From: an uncultured Fretibacterium sp. | GTDB lineage: Bacteria; Synergistota; Synergistia; Synergistales; Aminobacteriaceae | Assembly (NCBI GenBank): GCA_946183145.1 | Contig: CAMGZM010000011.1 | Coordinates: 1-64,000, forward strand | Length of the DNA: 64,000 nt | Reading direction: 5' to 3' | Shown here: positions 25,991-34,857 of the stretch, one piece after another | Layout: the number at the start of each line of letters is the position of its first letter | How positions within the stretch are numbered: position 1 is the first letter of the stretch | Program-made: the position numbers and the translations under genes | The notes under the pieces: generated by a model | The model's input: the letters and a program-made list of their open reading frames with translations, nothing else | Databases searched by the model: none | Told to the model about the DNA's origin: nothing

Positions 25991-26635
25991 ATGGGGGAAA
26001 AACTTAACACAGAAGATCTCAAAATCATTATGGAGATGAGGCAGTACGGCTATGACGTTCTGAAAAAAATATTTTACGTTGAGCCGTCAAAATCGCTTCT
26101 TCAGGCAATGAGGGACAATGAAATTTTTGACAGTTTCCCATTCCGCGAAGAAGGGAATCTCATCGACACGGGAATAAACTTCATCACAAAATTTTTCGCA
26201 GACAAGAAAGACAATGACGACGAAATGACATCGGAAGTCCGCTGGGATTTCACGCAGTTATTCGTAGGGCCTTACGCGCTTCCTGCTCCGCCGTGGGAGT
26301 CGGTTTACAGGAGCAACGAGCATTTGCTTTATCAGGATACAGCGTTCGAGGTTCGCAAGGAGTATCTCAAATATAACTTTATCCCGAAAAATTATCCTCA
26401 TGAGGCAGACGATCATATAGGGTTCGAGCTTGATTTTATGTTGCGGCTTGCGGGGAATGAAGACGCACTGAAAGACAGCAGGAAGTTTCTTGACGTTCAT
26501 TTGTCGCAATGGGTCTCGGAATTTTCGCGGGACATACAGAAATACGCGCTCACAGAATTTTACAGGGGAGCGGGAATTATTCTCAAAGGCTTTGTGCTTG
26601 AGGATATGAATCTTCTCGGTGAAATTCTTGGCTGA
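25991..26635 (+). CDS. TorD/DmsD-family Tat chaperone
   Basis: A 214-residue all-helical cytoplasmic chaperone. DFTQLFVGPYALPAPPWESVYRS followed by EHLLYQDTAFEVR is the TorD-family signature region (P-x-x-P-W-E-S-V-Y). It should bind the twin-arginine leader of the reductase encoded next and hold it until the cofactor is inserted. ATG 25991 is preferred to GTG 25979 because GAGGGTG then lies ~9 bases ahead. 36 bases before the catalytic subunit. Confidence 0.85.
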   Translation: MGEKLNTEDLKIIMEMRQYGYDVLKKIFYVEPSKSLLQAMRDNEIFDSFPFREEGNLIDTGINFITKFFADKKDNDDEMTSEVRWDFTQLFVGPYALPAPPWESVYRSNEHLLYQDTAFEVRKEYLKYNFIPKNYPHEADDHIGFELDFMLRLAGNEDALKDSRKFLDVHLSQWVSEFSRDIQKYALTEFYRGAGIILKGFVLEDMNLLGEILG

Positions 26636-26671
26636 CATACAAAAATTTTCACGAAAGGAGTCATTTTGCAT

Positions 26672-29251
26672 ATGGGATTAATTGACACGATCTCAAAATT
26701 CAAGCTGGGACGGCGTGCATTCCTCAAATGGAGCGCGGCTGTTTCGGCTCTTACTGCTTTAACGGGCTATGAGAACGAACTCAAGAAGATAACGCCCGCT
26801 GAGGCACAAGAAATTTCACAGGAGAAAGGCGAATGGAAAAATGCACCGTGCTGGCATAACTGCGGAGGACGCTGCCACATCAAAGCACTCGTTAGCGGGG
26901 GAAAAATCGTACGTCTTAAGACCGATGACACTCACCCGGACTCAATCGATTACCCGCAGTTGAGAGCGTGCGCGAGAGGACACGCACAGCGTCAGCAAGT
27001 TGCCGGGCCTGACAGGCTGAAGTACCCGATGAAGCGGACTCACTGGACACACGGAGGCGGCGACAAATCATTACGCGGTAAAGACACATGGGAGAGAATC
27101 TCATGGGACGAAGCGTTAGACATTGTTGCGTCAGAAATTCGCGAGTCAAAAGAGAAGTACGGCCCTAAGTCAATATTCTTGATGGATGAGAACTTCAACA
27201 ATCAGGGCGGCGAAATCTTCAGAGTATTGGGACTTTACGGCGGTTACATGTCGAAATACGGCAGCCGTTCTCGCGGTGCATGGCGGCAGGCAATGAGGCC
27301 GATTTTCGGTTACGACAGAAAATTTCACAACCAGAACGACAGACTCGACCTTGTGAAAGCAAAGCTGATACTGTTATGGGGAAGTAATCCGGCGTGGAAC
27401 AGTTACCCGTCAGCAATGAACAACTTGATTCGCGCAAAGGAAGCCGGAGCAAAAATTATCGCGATAGATCCCATGTACACAACAACAGCTTCAGTTATCG
27501 CCGATGAGTATATCCCGATAAGACCCGCGACCGATACACCGTTAATTCTGGCAATGGCCTACGTTATGCTGAAAGAAGACAGCCCCGAAAAGCCTATGAT
27601 TGATTGGGACTTCCTCAACCGCTGCACAGTAGGATTTGACTCTGAGCATATGCCGGAAGGAGCAGATCCAAAGCTCAACTTCAAAGATTACGTTTTGGGG
27701 AATCTTGACGGACTGCCTAAGACTCCCGAATGGGCATCGAAAATTTGCGGGACTCCTGTCGATACGATTTACCGTCTTGCGCGTGAAGTCGGACTCACAA
27801 AGCCCGTAACAGCTCTTTTTGCTTGGAACTCTGCGCGCGCTGACAAAGCGACTCACGTCTGCCTCGCACAAACTACACTTGCAGCCATGACAGGCAATGT
27901 CGGAATCGCGGGCGGTGCATTCTCGTGCAGTTGTCAGGAACGTTCAACGGAAGGCGGCCCTGCTCTTGTGGCTCCCGGCTCAACAGGCGTTAAGGCAGTC
28001 AAGAATCCCATTCCCAACAGTGAGAGAATGTGCGCTAATGAACATTGGCGGGCAATACTCACAGGCAAATATACGGCGGGACAAGGCGACAAGAAAGATT
28101 TAGACGTTCACGTGATATATCATGCTCACAGTAACATTGTCTCGCAGACAGCCAACACAATGGAAAGCATCGAGGCTCACAAAAAAGTTGACTTCATTGT
28201 TACTCATCAATTTCTGCTCAACAGCAACGCAATGTTTTCCGATGTCGTACTCCCAATCACAACCCCTTGGGAACGTAATGGAATGGTATTAGGCGGAGCG
28301 CGTGAGGTCATAATATGGACGCAGAAAGTTATTGACCCGTTATTTGAGGCAAAAGATGACGGCTGGATAGCGTTGGAGCTGGGCAAAAGATTAGGGCTTG
28401 ACCCGAAAGAAGTCGAACCCGTTTCACTTAAACAGCAGAACTTCAACATGTTAGCGGGGGCAAAAGTCGCAAAGCCGGATAATTCCGGGATGGAGACTCT
28501 TCTGACGATTACCGCCGATGACATTAAAGCGATGGGCGTTGAAGGAGAACCGCAGCAGGGACGAATCACACTCAGCGAATTACGCGAGTCAGGAAGCTAT
28601 CAAGTACCCAGAAAAATGGATGATGCTTTCTACTACATCAACAACAAATCATTCCGCAATGACCCGGAGAAAAATCCTCTCAAGACCCGCGACGGAAAAA
28701 TTCAGATCTATTGCGGTGAACTGGCCGAAATGGTAACAAAAGCAGGCTGGAACGAGGGACACCCGATAGCAATCTATGAGCCGTCAACAGAAGGCTACGA
28801 GGCTACATTCTCGGACTTTGAGAAAGGCATAAAGGGGAAATACCCGCTTCAGGTTTGCAGTGTCCACGTCCCAAGAGGCGCGCACGGTAATGTGAGTAAT
28901 TCTTTGTGGCTTCGTGAGGCTTTCCCGATTCCGTTGCTGATGAATCCTGTTGACGCAAATTCACGCGGACTCAAGGAAGATGATACCGTAAAAATCTTCA
29001 ACGATCACGGGACTGTAGTACGCAGGCTTCACATCACAGAAAGAGTCATGCCCGGAGTCGTAATGCTCGGCGAGGGTTCATGGGTACAGCTCAATGAAGA
29101 CGGCTATGACATCGGAGGATGCCCTAACGTTTTGACAGGCACATTCCCTTCAGGGCCGGACATTGAGTCGTTCGTGAGCATTGCAGAAGTTGCGAAATAT
29201 GACAAGCCGTCACTGCCCGATGCTTTGTGGCCTCAGAGAATAATATTCTAA
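26672..29251 (+). CDS. DMSO-reductase-family molybdoenzyme, catalytic subunit (DmsA-like)
   Basis: An 859-residue Mo-bis-MGD oxidoreductase. GRRAFLKWSAA (residues ~14-24) is a twin-arginine signal. CWHNCGGRCHIKA with a later RACARG binds the N-terminal [4Fe-4S] cluster. MSKYGSRSRGA aligns by eye with the DmsA stretch that holds the Mo-ligand serine, suggesting the Ser-ligated class. LLWGSNPAWN, DVVLPITTPWERNG and a C-terminal dinucleotide-binding domain (HVPRGAHGNVSNSLWLRE) are typical. The physiological acceptor (DMSO, TMAO or other S/N-oxide) cannot be read. ATG 26672 has AAAGGAG 11 bases upstream. Confidence 0.9.
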   Translation: MGLIDTISKFKLGRRAFLKWSAAVSALTALTGYENELKKITPAEAQEISQEKGEWKNAPCWHNCGGRCHIKALVSGGKIVRLKTDDTHPDSIDYPQLRACARGHAQRQQVAGPDRLKYPMKRTHWTHGGGDKSLRGKDTWERISWDEALDIVASEIRESKEKYGPKSIFLMDENFNNQGGEIFRVLGLYGGYMSKYGSRSRGAWRQAMRPIFGYDRKFHNQNDRLDLVKAKLILLWGSNPAWNSYPSAMNNLIRAKEAGAKIIAIDPMYTTTASVIADEYIPIRPATDTPLILAMAYVMLKEDSPEKPMIDWDFLNRCTVGFDSEHMPEGADPKLNFKDYVLGNLDGLPKTPEWASKICGTPVDTIYRLAREVGLTKPVTALFAWNSARADKATHVCLAQTTLAAMTGNVGIAGGAFSCSCQERSTEGGPALVAPGSTGVKAVKNPIPNSERMCANEHWRAILTGKYTAGQGDKKDLDVHVIYHAHSNIVSQTANTMESIEAHKKVDFIVTHQFLLNSNAMFSDVVLPITTPWERNGMVLGGAREVIIWTQKVIDPLFEAKDDGWIALELGKRLGLDPKEVEPVSLKQQNFNMLAGAKVAKPDNSGMETLLTITADDIKAMGVEGEPQQGRITLSELRESGSYQVPRKMDDAFYYINNKSFRNDPEKNPLKTRDGKIQIYCGELAEMVTKAGWNEGHPIAIYEPSTEGYEATFSDFEKGIKGKYPLQVCSVHVPRGAHGNVSNSLWLREAFPIPLLMNPVDANSRGLKEDDTVKIFNDHGTVVRRLHITERVMPGVVMLGEGSWVQLNEDGYDIGGCPNVLTGTFPSGPDIESFVSIAEVAKYDKPSLPDALWPQRIIF

Positions 29252-29272
29252 CGTGAGAGGGGGAATAAAACT

Positions 29273-29824
29273 ATGAGCCAGAAAGGTTTTCGCCACGATA
29301 TGAACAAGTGTCTAGAATGCCGTGCGTGTGTTGTCTCATGCAAGGACAAAAATGATTTGCCCGTTGGTGTGAACTTCAACGCGATTGAGGAGAGGGAGCG
29401 CAGGAAATTCCCGGATGTTTACGTTTGGTTCACGCTGAAAATGTGCCGGCACTGCTCGAAGCCTGCGTGTGTTGCGGCATGTCCCACAAGTGCGATGACG
29501 AAAGACGACGACACCGGAATGGTATACGTGAAGGAAGATGTCTGCATAGGATGCGGAGCTTGCGTTAAGTCCTGCCCTTACGGAGCTGTTCAGATTCGCG
29601 AGGACACAAAGAAGGCCGCAAAGTGCAACGGCTGTATTGACATGCTGAAACGCGGTGAGCTTCCTGTGTGTGTCGCTTCATGCACAAGCAGATGTTTGAC
29701 TCTCGCTGATGTTGACGAATTACGAAAAGAGTCGGGACTCGTCCGGGCGGTCAATGATGACGTTTCACCCGAAAAGACAGAGCCGAATCTCTACTACAAG
29801 CCCAAAAAGGGAATGAGAGCATAA
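29273..29824 (+). CDS. DmsB-like four-cluster ferredoxin subunit
   Basis: A 183-residue electron-transfer subunit with four Cys groups: CLECRACVVSCKD, CRHCSKPACVAACP, CIGCGACVKSCP and CNGCIDMLKRGELPVCVASC. This is the standard pattern for four [4Fe-4S] clusters in DmsB/NrfC-type subunits. It has no leader of its own and would be exported with the catalytic subunit. GAGGGGG precedes the ATG. Confidence 0.9.
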   Translation: MSQKGFRHDMNKCLECRACVVSCKDKNDLPVGVNFNAIEERERRKFPDVYVWFTLKMCRHCSKPACVAACPTSAMTKDDDTGMVYVKEDVCIGCGACVKSCPYGAVQIREDTKKAAKCNGCIDMLKRGELPVCVASCTSRCLTLADVDELRKESGLVRAVNDDVSPEKTEPNLYYKPKKGMRA

Positions 29825-30817
29825 ATGTTGCTCGGCGGATTATCGCAGATACTTTTCCCGGACAATTTACCGTTCCTGAATGAGTCAATGTGCCTTAACC
29901 GCCGGAATCGTTTTGAGCCTTGCGGACTTTGCGGGAGTATTTGCGTTTTTGACGCTCTCAAAATTTCTGCGGGGCTTCCGTTTGTTGACGGGAAAAAATG
30001 CACGGCCTGCGGGTTATGCGCGTCTGTTTGTCCGTCTGAAGCATTAAGACTGAGAGACTACAAAATTTTCAGAGACTTAACAGCGAATGACACCGTGAAA
30101 TGTTTGAAGGCTGGCGGAAATTTCTGCGTTAAATCTCTGAGTCCCGCTTTAATTTCGGCAATAGTAATCGTGAACCGGGGAATCAATTTCGTGATGCCCT
30201 GCAAAAATTGCGAACTGTCAGAAAAAGTTTCAGAGAAAAATTTTGAGACTGCCTTCACGTTTCTCGACTCTCTGAATGTGAGTCATGATGTGAAAATTAT
30301 ACGTGATGAAAATTTTGAGGGAGAATATTCGCGGCGTGATATGCTTGCGATTATTTTTGCGAGGGGAAAAAGCAAGGGCAATAATATTCTTGAGGACGTA
30401 ATTTTTCATAACAAGAATAATATCTTTCTTGCGCGTGAATTTCTTTCTGACAGACTCAAAGACTCACATGCTGAAATTTCGCCGGGAGTGTTCTATGATT
30501 TCTCCGTGTCTGAATCCTGCGATTCGTGCGGAATGTGCGGGGCGTTATGCCCTTCGGGAGCGTGGAGTCACAAAAAGTCAGAGGTAAAAGCGGAATTAAC
30601 GTTCAATGCCGTATCATGTTCGGGCTGTATGCTGTGCGTGAGAAAATGCCCCGTGAAAGCGATAACGTTGCGCGAAAAATTTTCATGGCCGATAGAGTCA
30701 ACAGTCAAAGCAGAATTTCAGAGAGTCCGCTGCCGTCATTGCGGGAAATGGTTTACAGTGAATGAGCCTGAGCAGGAATTATGCGCTTCATGCTCAGGGA
30801 AAAAATTACAGGGGTGA
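29825..30817 (+). CDS. Soluble polyferredoxin in place of a membrane anchor
   Basis: A 330-residue protein with four ferredoxin-type motifs (CGLCGSICVFDAL, CTACGLCASVCPSEAL, CDSCGMCGALCPSGAW, CSGCMLCVRKCPVKAI), a central non-ferredoxin segment (~100-230) and a C-terminal CRHCGKW ... CASC zinc-like knuckle. No membrane helix. It takes the position where dmsC-type quinol-oxidising anchors normally stand, and its ATG is directly after the DmsB-like stop. It may deliver electrons or mature the complex; function inferred. Confidence 0.75.
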   Translation: MLLGGLSQILFPDNLPFLNESMCLNRRNRFEPCGLCGSICVFDALKISAGLPFVDGKKCTACGLCASVCPSEALRLRDYKIFRDLTANDTVKCLKAGGNFCVKSLSPALISAIVIVNRGINFVMPCKNCELSEKVSEKNFETAFTFLDSLNVSHDVKIIRDENFEGEYSRRDMLAIIFARGKSKGNNILEDVIFHNKNNIFLAREFLSDRLKDSHAEISPGVFYDFSVSESCDSCGMCGALCPSGAWSHKKSEVKAELTFNAVSCSGCMLCVRKCPVKAITLREKFSWPIESTVKAEFQRVRCRHCGKWFTVNEPEQELCASCSGKKLQG

Positions 30818-30823
30818 TGTGAA

Positions 30824-31018
30824 ATGTTCGGGCTTGGAATGTCTGAATTAATCGTAATAATGATAATCGCGCTGATAATTTTCGGGCCTAACAAGCTGCC
30901 AGAAATCGGAAAAGCATTCGGAAAAGCAATCGCAGAATTTCGCGGATATGCCCGGGATCCTTCAAGCAATACCGAGAAAACAGACTCGCAGGAAAAATCC
31001 GACAAAGCGCAGGCGTAA
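30824..31018 (+). CDS. tatA: Twin-arginine translocase subunit TatA
   Basis: A 64-residue protein with N-terminal [25 protein letters not shown] (helix, FGP hinge and start of the amphipathic helix), then a polar tail. This is the TatA/E form. It forms the export pore for folded proteins with TatC, encoded next. Placed beside a Tat substrate and its chaperone. No separate tatB is seen in the window. Confidence 0.92.
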   Translation: MFGLGMSELIVIMIIALIIFGPNKLPEIGKAFGKAIAEFRGYARDPSSNTEKTDSQEKSDKAQA

Positions 31019-31021
31019 ACG

Positions 31022-31750
31022 ATGAGAAAGAATCCTGAAGGAGGCATGATGACAATCACGGGTCATTTGTCCGAACTCCGAACGAGAATCATACGGAGCG
31101 TTCTTGCTTTGTGCGTTGCGTTTGGAGTCTGCTACTTCTTTCAGGAGGATATATTCTCGCTGTTGCTTATTCACGCTGAGGGATTGCAGTTAATCACGGT
31201 GAGTCCTGCTGAGTTGTTCATGGAAGGATTGAAGACGGCGTTTTTTGCGGGGTTATTCACGTCATCGCCTGTGATACTGTACCAGATGTGCGCGTTCTTG
31301 TGGCCGGGACTGAGGGACAACGAGCGGAGATATTTGTTCATGGGACTCATAATCGGAGCAGGGTTATTCATTCTTGGGACTCTTTTCGCATATTTCGCGG
31401 TGATTCCGGGGGCGTTGAGATTCTTGACGGGATTGAACATCAGCGGAGTAAAGCCTATGTTCACGCTGAATAATTATATGTCGTTCGTGTGGACGTTCAT
31501 TGTATTGTTCGGTCTTGCGTTTCAAGTTCCTGTGCTTTTGTCGTTATTGTCGTTAATCGGACTCGTTCGTCCTGAGTCGCTGAGGTCAAAGCGCAAGTTC
31601 TGCGTGCTGATAATCTTTATCGTTTCTGCAATTCTGACTCCTCCTGATGTCGTCTCACAAATATTAATGGCGGTGCCTCTTCTTGTGCTTTATGAGATCG
31701 GCATAATCGGCGCGGAGATTGCGTTGCGTTATCGGCGGAAAAATGACTAA
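31022..31750 (+). CDS. tatC: Twin-arginine translocase subunit TatC
   Basis: A 242-residue protein with six membrane segments. ITGHLSELRTRIIRS near the N-terminus and TPPDVVSQ in the fifth loop region are the TatC signatures; it recognises the RR leader. Three ATGs compete (31022, 31046, 31049); AGGAGG at 31039-31044 would be close to 31049, so the first eight or nine residues are uncertain. Overlaps mobA by 8 bases. Confidence 0.92.
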   Translation: MRKNPEGGMMTITGHLSELRTRIIRSVLALCVAFGVCYFFQEDIFSLLLIHAEGLQLITVSPAELFMEGLKTAFFAGLFTSSPVILYQMCAFLWPGLRDNERRYLFMGLIIGAGLFILGTLFAYFAVIPGALRFLTGLNISGVKPMFTLNNYMSFVWTFIVLFGLAFQVPVLLSLLSLIGLVRPESLRSKRKFCVLIIFIVSAILTPPDVVSQILMAVPLLVLYEIGIIGAEIALRYRRKND

Positions 31751-32315
31751 GCGCGAATCAACAGCCGTAATTTTATGCGGGGGACTCTCGTCGAGAATGA
31801 GAACTCCCAAGCACAAATTATTTCTTGACCGCATAATCTCTCAGCTTGAAGGATTCGGAGTCATCGCGTTATCGGTGAGAGATGAGACTCAAATCAGCGG
31901 GTACGATTTGCTGACATGGCCGGATATTGTGAAAGGTTGCGGGCCTCTCGGAGGAATCTATACGGCTCTGATGATGTCTGAGACTCAATACGTTTTCACG
32001 ACTCCTTGTGATGTTCCTGATATTGATTCGGGATTCGTTGACGGTCTTTTCTCACAGCTGCGTGAAAATGATTCGTGCGTTGTGCCTGTGATTGATGGGA
32101 ATATTCAGCCGCTGACGGGAATATACAGCGTGTCATGCGCGGGAATGATTGAGGAGTCATTGAGGGCGGGAAATCTCAGCGTGAAAAAATTTCTGAGTCG
32201 TATTGACGCTCATTATGTTGACATTAACGAAAGGGGGCGGGAGTTTTTACGGAACATTAACACGCCGGAAGATTATAGATTCTGGCTCAACGATAATCCG
32301 AGTCCTTTAGCCTAA
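31743..32315 (+). CDS. mobA: Molybdenum cofactor guanylyltransferase
   Basis: A 190-residue nucleotidyltransferase that attaches GMP to molybdopterin to make the bis-MGD form used by DMSO-reductase-family enzymes. LCGGLSSRM near residue 11 is the nucleotide-binding loop, and TTPCDVPDID holds the metal Asp. The start at 31743 is inside the tatC end (8-base overlap), giving the family N-terminus without the extra eight residues of the longer frame. Confidence 0.88.
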   Translation: MTKRESTAVILCGGLSSRMRTPKHKLFLDRIISQLEGFGVIALSVRDETQISGYDLLTWPDIVKGCGPLGGIYTALMMSETQYVFTTPCDVPDIDSGFVDGLFSQLRENDSCVVPVIDGNIQPLTGIYSVSCAGMIEESLRAGNLSVKKFLSRIDAHYVDINERGREFLRNINTPEDYRFWLNDNPSPLA

Positions 32316-32410
32316 GGATAATTCTATGGCTTTAGGGCCGACGGTCATTAACGGCCTCAGAGTATAACGGGAAACGGTTATGCTTTCCATTAAGAGAAGG
32401 AGAAAATATC

Positions 32411-33172
32411 ATGAAAAAATTTGCGTCATTAATCGCGGCTTTATTGTTGCTTACGTCTTCACAGGCGGCATTTTCCGAATCACTCACAATTTTTGCGGCG
32501 GCCTCGCTTCAGTCAGCAATAGAAAGAATCACAACGCTGTACACGACTCACAATCCTGATACACAAATCACATGCAACTTTGACTCATCCGGCACTCTCA
32601 AGACTCAAATTGAGGAGGGGGCAGAGTGCGACATATTCATTTCAGCGGCGCAAAAGCAAATGAACGCGCTGGAAAGTGAGAGACTCATAGATCCGTCAGC
32701 AAGAGTGAATCTTCTTGAGAACAAAATCGTATTGGCCGCAACAGAAATCAATCCGGCAAAAATAGAATCATTCGCTGACTTAGGCACGGACAAATTGACT
32801 CTAATCGCACTGGGAAATTCTGACGTTCCCGCAGGAATGTACGCGCAGGAAATTTTGACGGCTATGGGACTGTGGGACAAACTGAATCACGCGGGGAAAA
32901 TCTCTTTTGCGGGGAATGTTACAGAAGTCGCAATGCAGATTCGTGAAGGTGCTGCGGACTGCGGAATAATTTACACGACAGACGCAATGACTCACGGCCT
33001 GAAAGTTATTGCCTTCCCTCCTGCAATGACGCTAAAGACTCCCGTGATTTATCCCGCCGCTGTAATTTCACGGTCATCACACAAAGATGAGGCCGGAAAA
33101 TTCCTCAAGTACCTTCAAGATTCGGAAGCCCGGAAAATTTTTGAGTCATTCGGATTCACACTGGCAAAATAA
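32411..33172 (+). CDS. modA: Molybdate ABC transporter substrate-binding protein
   Basis: A 253-residue periplasmic binding protein. Signal peptide (KKFASLIAALLLLTSSQAAFS), then LTIFAAASLQSAIERI (oxyanion-binding Ser), FDSSGTLKTQIEEGA, DIFISAAQKQM, and IGIIYTTDA-like CGIIYTTDAM near the end. Captures molybdate or tungstate. AGAAGG precedes the ATG. The 95-base gap before it holds two small hairpins but no recognisable riboswitch. Confidence 0.93.
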   Translation: MKKFASLIAALLLLTSSQAAFSESLTIFAAASLQSAIERITTLYTTHNPDTQITCNFDSSGTLKTQIEEGAECDIFISAAQKQMNALESERLIDPSARVNLLENKIVLAATEINPAKIESFADLGTDKLTLIALGNSDVPAGMYAQEILTAMGLWDKLNHAGKISFAGNVTEVAMQIREGAADCGIIYTTDAMTHGLKVIAFPPAMTLKTPVIYPAAVISRSSHKDEAGKFLKYLQDSEARKIFESFGFTLAK

Positions 33173-33175
33173 ATC

Positions 33176-33832
33176 ATGGACTTTTACCCGCTGTATAACT
33201 CGTTACGGGTTGCGCTTGCCTCGTGCATGATTGTGTTCTTCACGGGGATAATTGCGGCGTGGCACGTGTCAAAACTTCCGGCCATGATTCGCGGAGTCGT
33301 TGATGTGATTCTGACTCTTCCTCTTGTACTTCCTCCGACTGTTACGGGATATTTCCTGCTGAGACTCTTAGGGCCGAGGCGACTCATTGGCGCGTGGGTT
33401 ATGGCTCATTTCGGCGTGAGGCTGTCTATGTCGTGGTACTCGGCTGTATTCGCGTCTGTCGTTGTGTCGTTCCCGTTAATGTACAGGACATCGCGAGGAG
33501 CATTCGAGTCAGTCAGCAAAAATATCATTCATTCTGCGAAAATTCTCGGACTGTCTGAGGCGTTCACGTTCCGGCGTATCGTTGTCCCATGCTGCAAGAA
33601 GGGAATTACGGCGGGTGCTGTTCTGTCGTTCGCGCGCGCGTTAGGTGAATACGGAGCTACGAGCATGATAGCCGGATATATTCCCGGGAAGACAGCGACA
33701 ATCTCAACGACTGTATATCATCTCTGGCGAACTGGAAATGATGAGCTTGCGCTGAAGTGGGTACTCGTCAACATCGCAATATCATTCGCTGTATTGATTG
33801 CTCTGAATGTTATTGAGCGGGGGAAATCATGA
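33176..33832 (+). CDS. modB: Molybdate ABC transporter permease
   Basis: A 218-residue integral membrane protein with five to six helices. VILTLPLVLPPTVTGYFLL near residue 45 is the ModB signature, and ARALGEYGATSMIAGYIPGKT near 155 is the EAA loop that contacts the ATPase. Four bases after modA; the stop overlaps modC ATG. Confidence 0.93.
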   Translation: MDFYPLYNSLRVALASCMIVFFTGIIAAWHVSKLPAMIRGVVDVILTLPLVLPPTVTGYFLLRLLGPRRLIGAWVMAHFGVRLSMSWYSAVFASVVVSFPLMYRTSRGAFESVSKNIIHSAKILGLSEAFTFRRIVVPCCKKGITAGAVLSFARALGEYGATSMIAGYIPGKTATISTTVYHLWRTGNDELALKWVLVNIAISFAVLIALNVIERGKS

Positions 33833-34854
33833 GCCTTTGTCTTGACATACGCAAGAAATTTCCGGGATTCAGTCTTGATGTCTCGCTTGATGTAGGAGAT
33901 GAGAGTATTGCGATATTGGGCGCGTCAGGTTCGGGAAAAAGTTTAACGCTCTCATGTATTGCCGGAATCGTTAAGCCTGACGAGGGAAAAATTATCATTG
34001 ACGGCGTTACTGTTTTTGACAGCGTGAAGGGGGTAAATCTTCCTCCTCAAAAACGCAAAACGGGCTTGATGTTTCAGGATTATGCGCTGTTCCCAAATAT
34101 GACAGTCGAGGAAAATATCAGAGTCGCAGGAAGAAACCGCGAGTCAAAAATTGAGGCTGAAGAATTAATACGGCGTTTCTGTCTTGAGAGTGTGAGAAAT
34201 TTATTGCCGTCTCAAATTTCAGGAGGACAGAAGCAGCGAACAGCATTAGCCCGGACTCTCTTGTCCCGTCCCAAAATCTTGATGCTTGATGAGCCGTTCT
34301 CAGCGTTGGACAGCCATTTGCGTTTTCAGACTGAGCGCGAATTGTCAGAAGTCTTCAGGGAATTTCACGGGACTGTGATTCTTGTCTCGCACAGCATGGA
34401 GGAGTCGTACAGGCTCTGCGGAAAAATAGCGGTCATTCACGGCGGGCATGTCGAAATTTCCGGCGCAATGGATGAAGTTTTCAGCAGTCCCAAAACGAAA
34501 CACGCCGCAATCCTCACAGGCTGCAAAAATATATCACGTTCGCAAAAGATTCATGACGGGAAAATTTACGCTTCCGACTGGAACATAGAGCTTCAATGCA
34601 CGGATTATCACGGCGACTCGGAATATGTCGGCATAAGATCTCACAGAATCATTTACGGAGATGGTATTAACTCGTTCACATGCAGAGTCATTAAGGTCAT
34701 CGAGAATCCTTTTTCATTCACAGTAATGCTGCTCGCAAACGAAAACGCAGGCTCTATATTTTGGGAAGCGGATAAAACTTTGTGGCGTGAAATTGAGTCT
34801 GAGACCGTGAGAATTTCATTTCCGCCCGAAAATTTATTGATGCTGAAGGAGTGA
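33829..34854 (+). CDS. modC: Molybdate ABC transporter ATP-binding protein
   Basis: A 341-residue ABC ATPase. Walker A GASGSGKS (near 31), Q-loop FQDYALFPNMTVEEN, signature ISGGQKQRTALAR and Walker B KILMLDEPFSALD are intact. The last ~110 residues form a TOBE-like domain that in homologs binds oxyanion for feedback control. ATGA overlap with modB. Confidence 0.93.
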   Translation: MSLCLDIRKKFPGFSLDVSLDVGDESIAILGASGSGKSLTLSCIAGIVKPDEGKIIIDGVTVFDSVKGVNLPPQKRKTGLMFQDYALFPNMTVEENIRVAGRNRESKIEAEELIRRFCLESVRNLLPSQISGGQKQRTALARTLLSRPKILMLDEPFSALDSHLRFQTERELSEVFREFHGTVILVSHSMEESYRLCGKIAVIHGGHVEISGAMDEVFSSPKTKHAAILTGCKNISRSQKIHDGKIYASDWNIELQCTDYHGDSEYVGIRSHRIIYGDGINSFTCRVIKVIENPFSFTVMLLANENAGSIFWEADKTLWREIESETVRISFPPENLLMLKE

Positions 34855-34857
34855 TAG

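Noticed and set aside
26258..26671. 137-codon minus-strand frame opposite torD
   Set aside because: No RBS and unlikely composition; a shadow of the TorD-family gene.
32316..32410. Two small hairpins ahead of modA as a Moco riboswitch or ModE site
   Set aside because: Neither the known Moco RNA core nor a ModE palindrome could be matched by eye; only short stems (GGCCG/CGGCC, ATAAC/GTTAT) are present.
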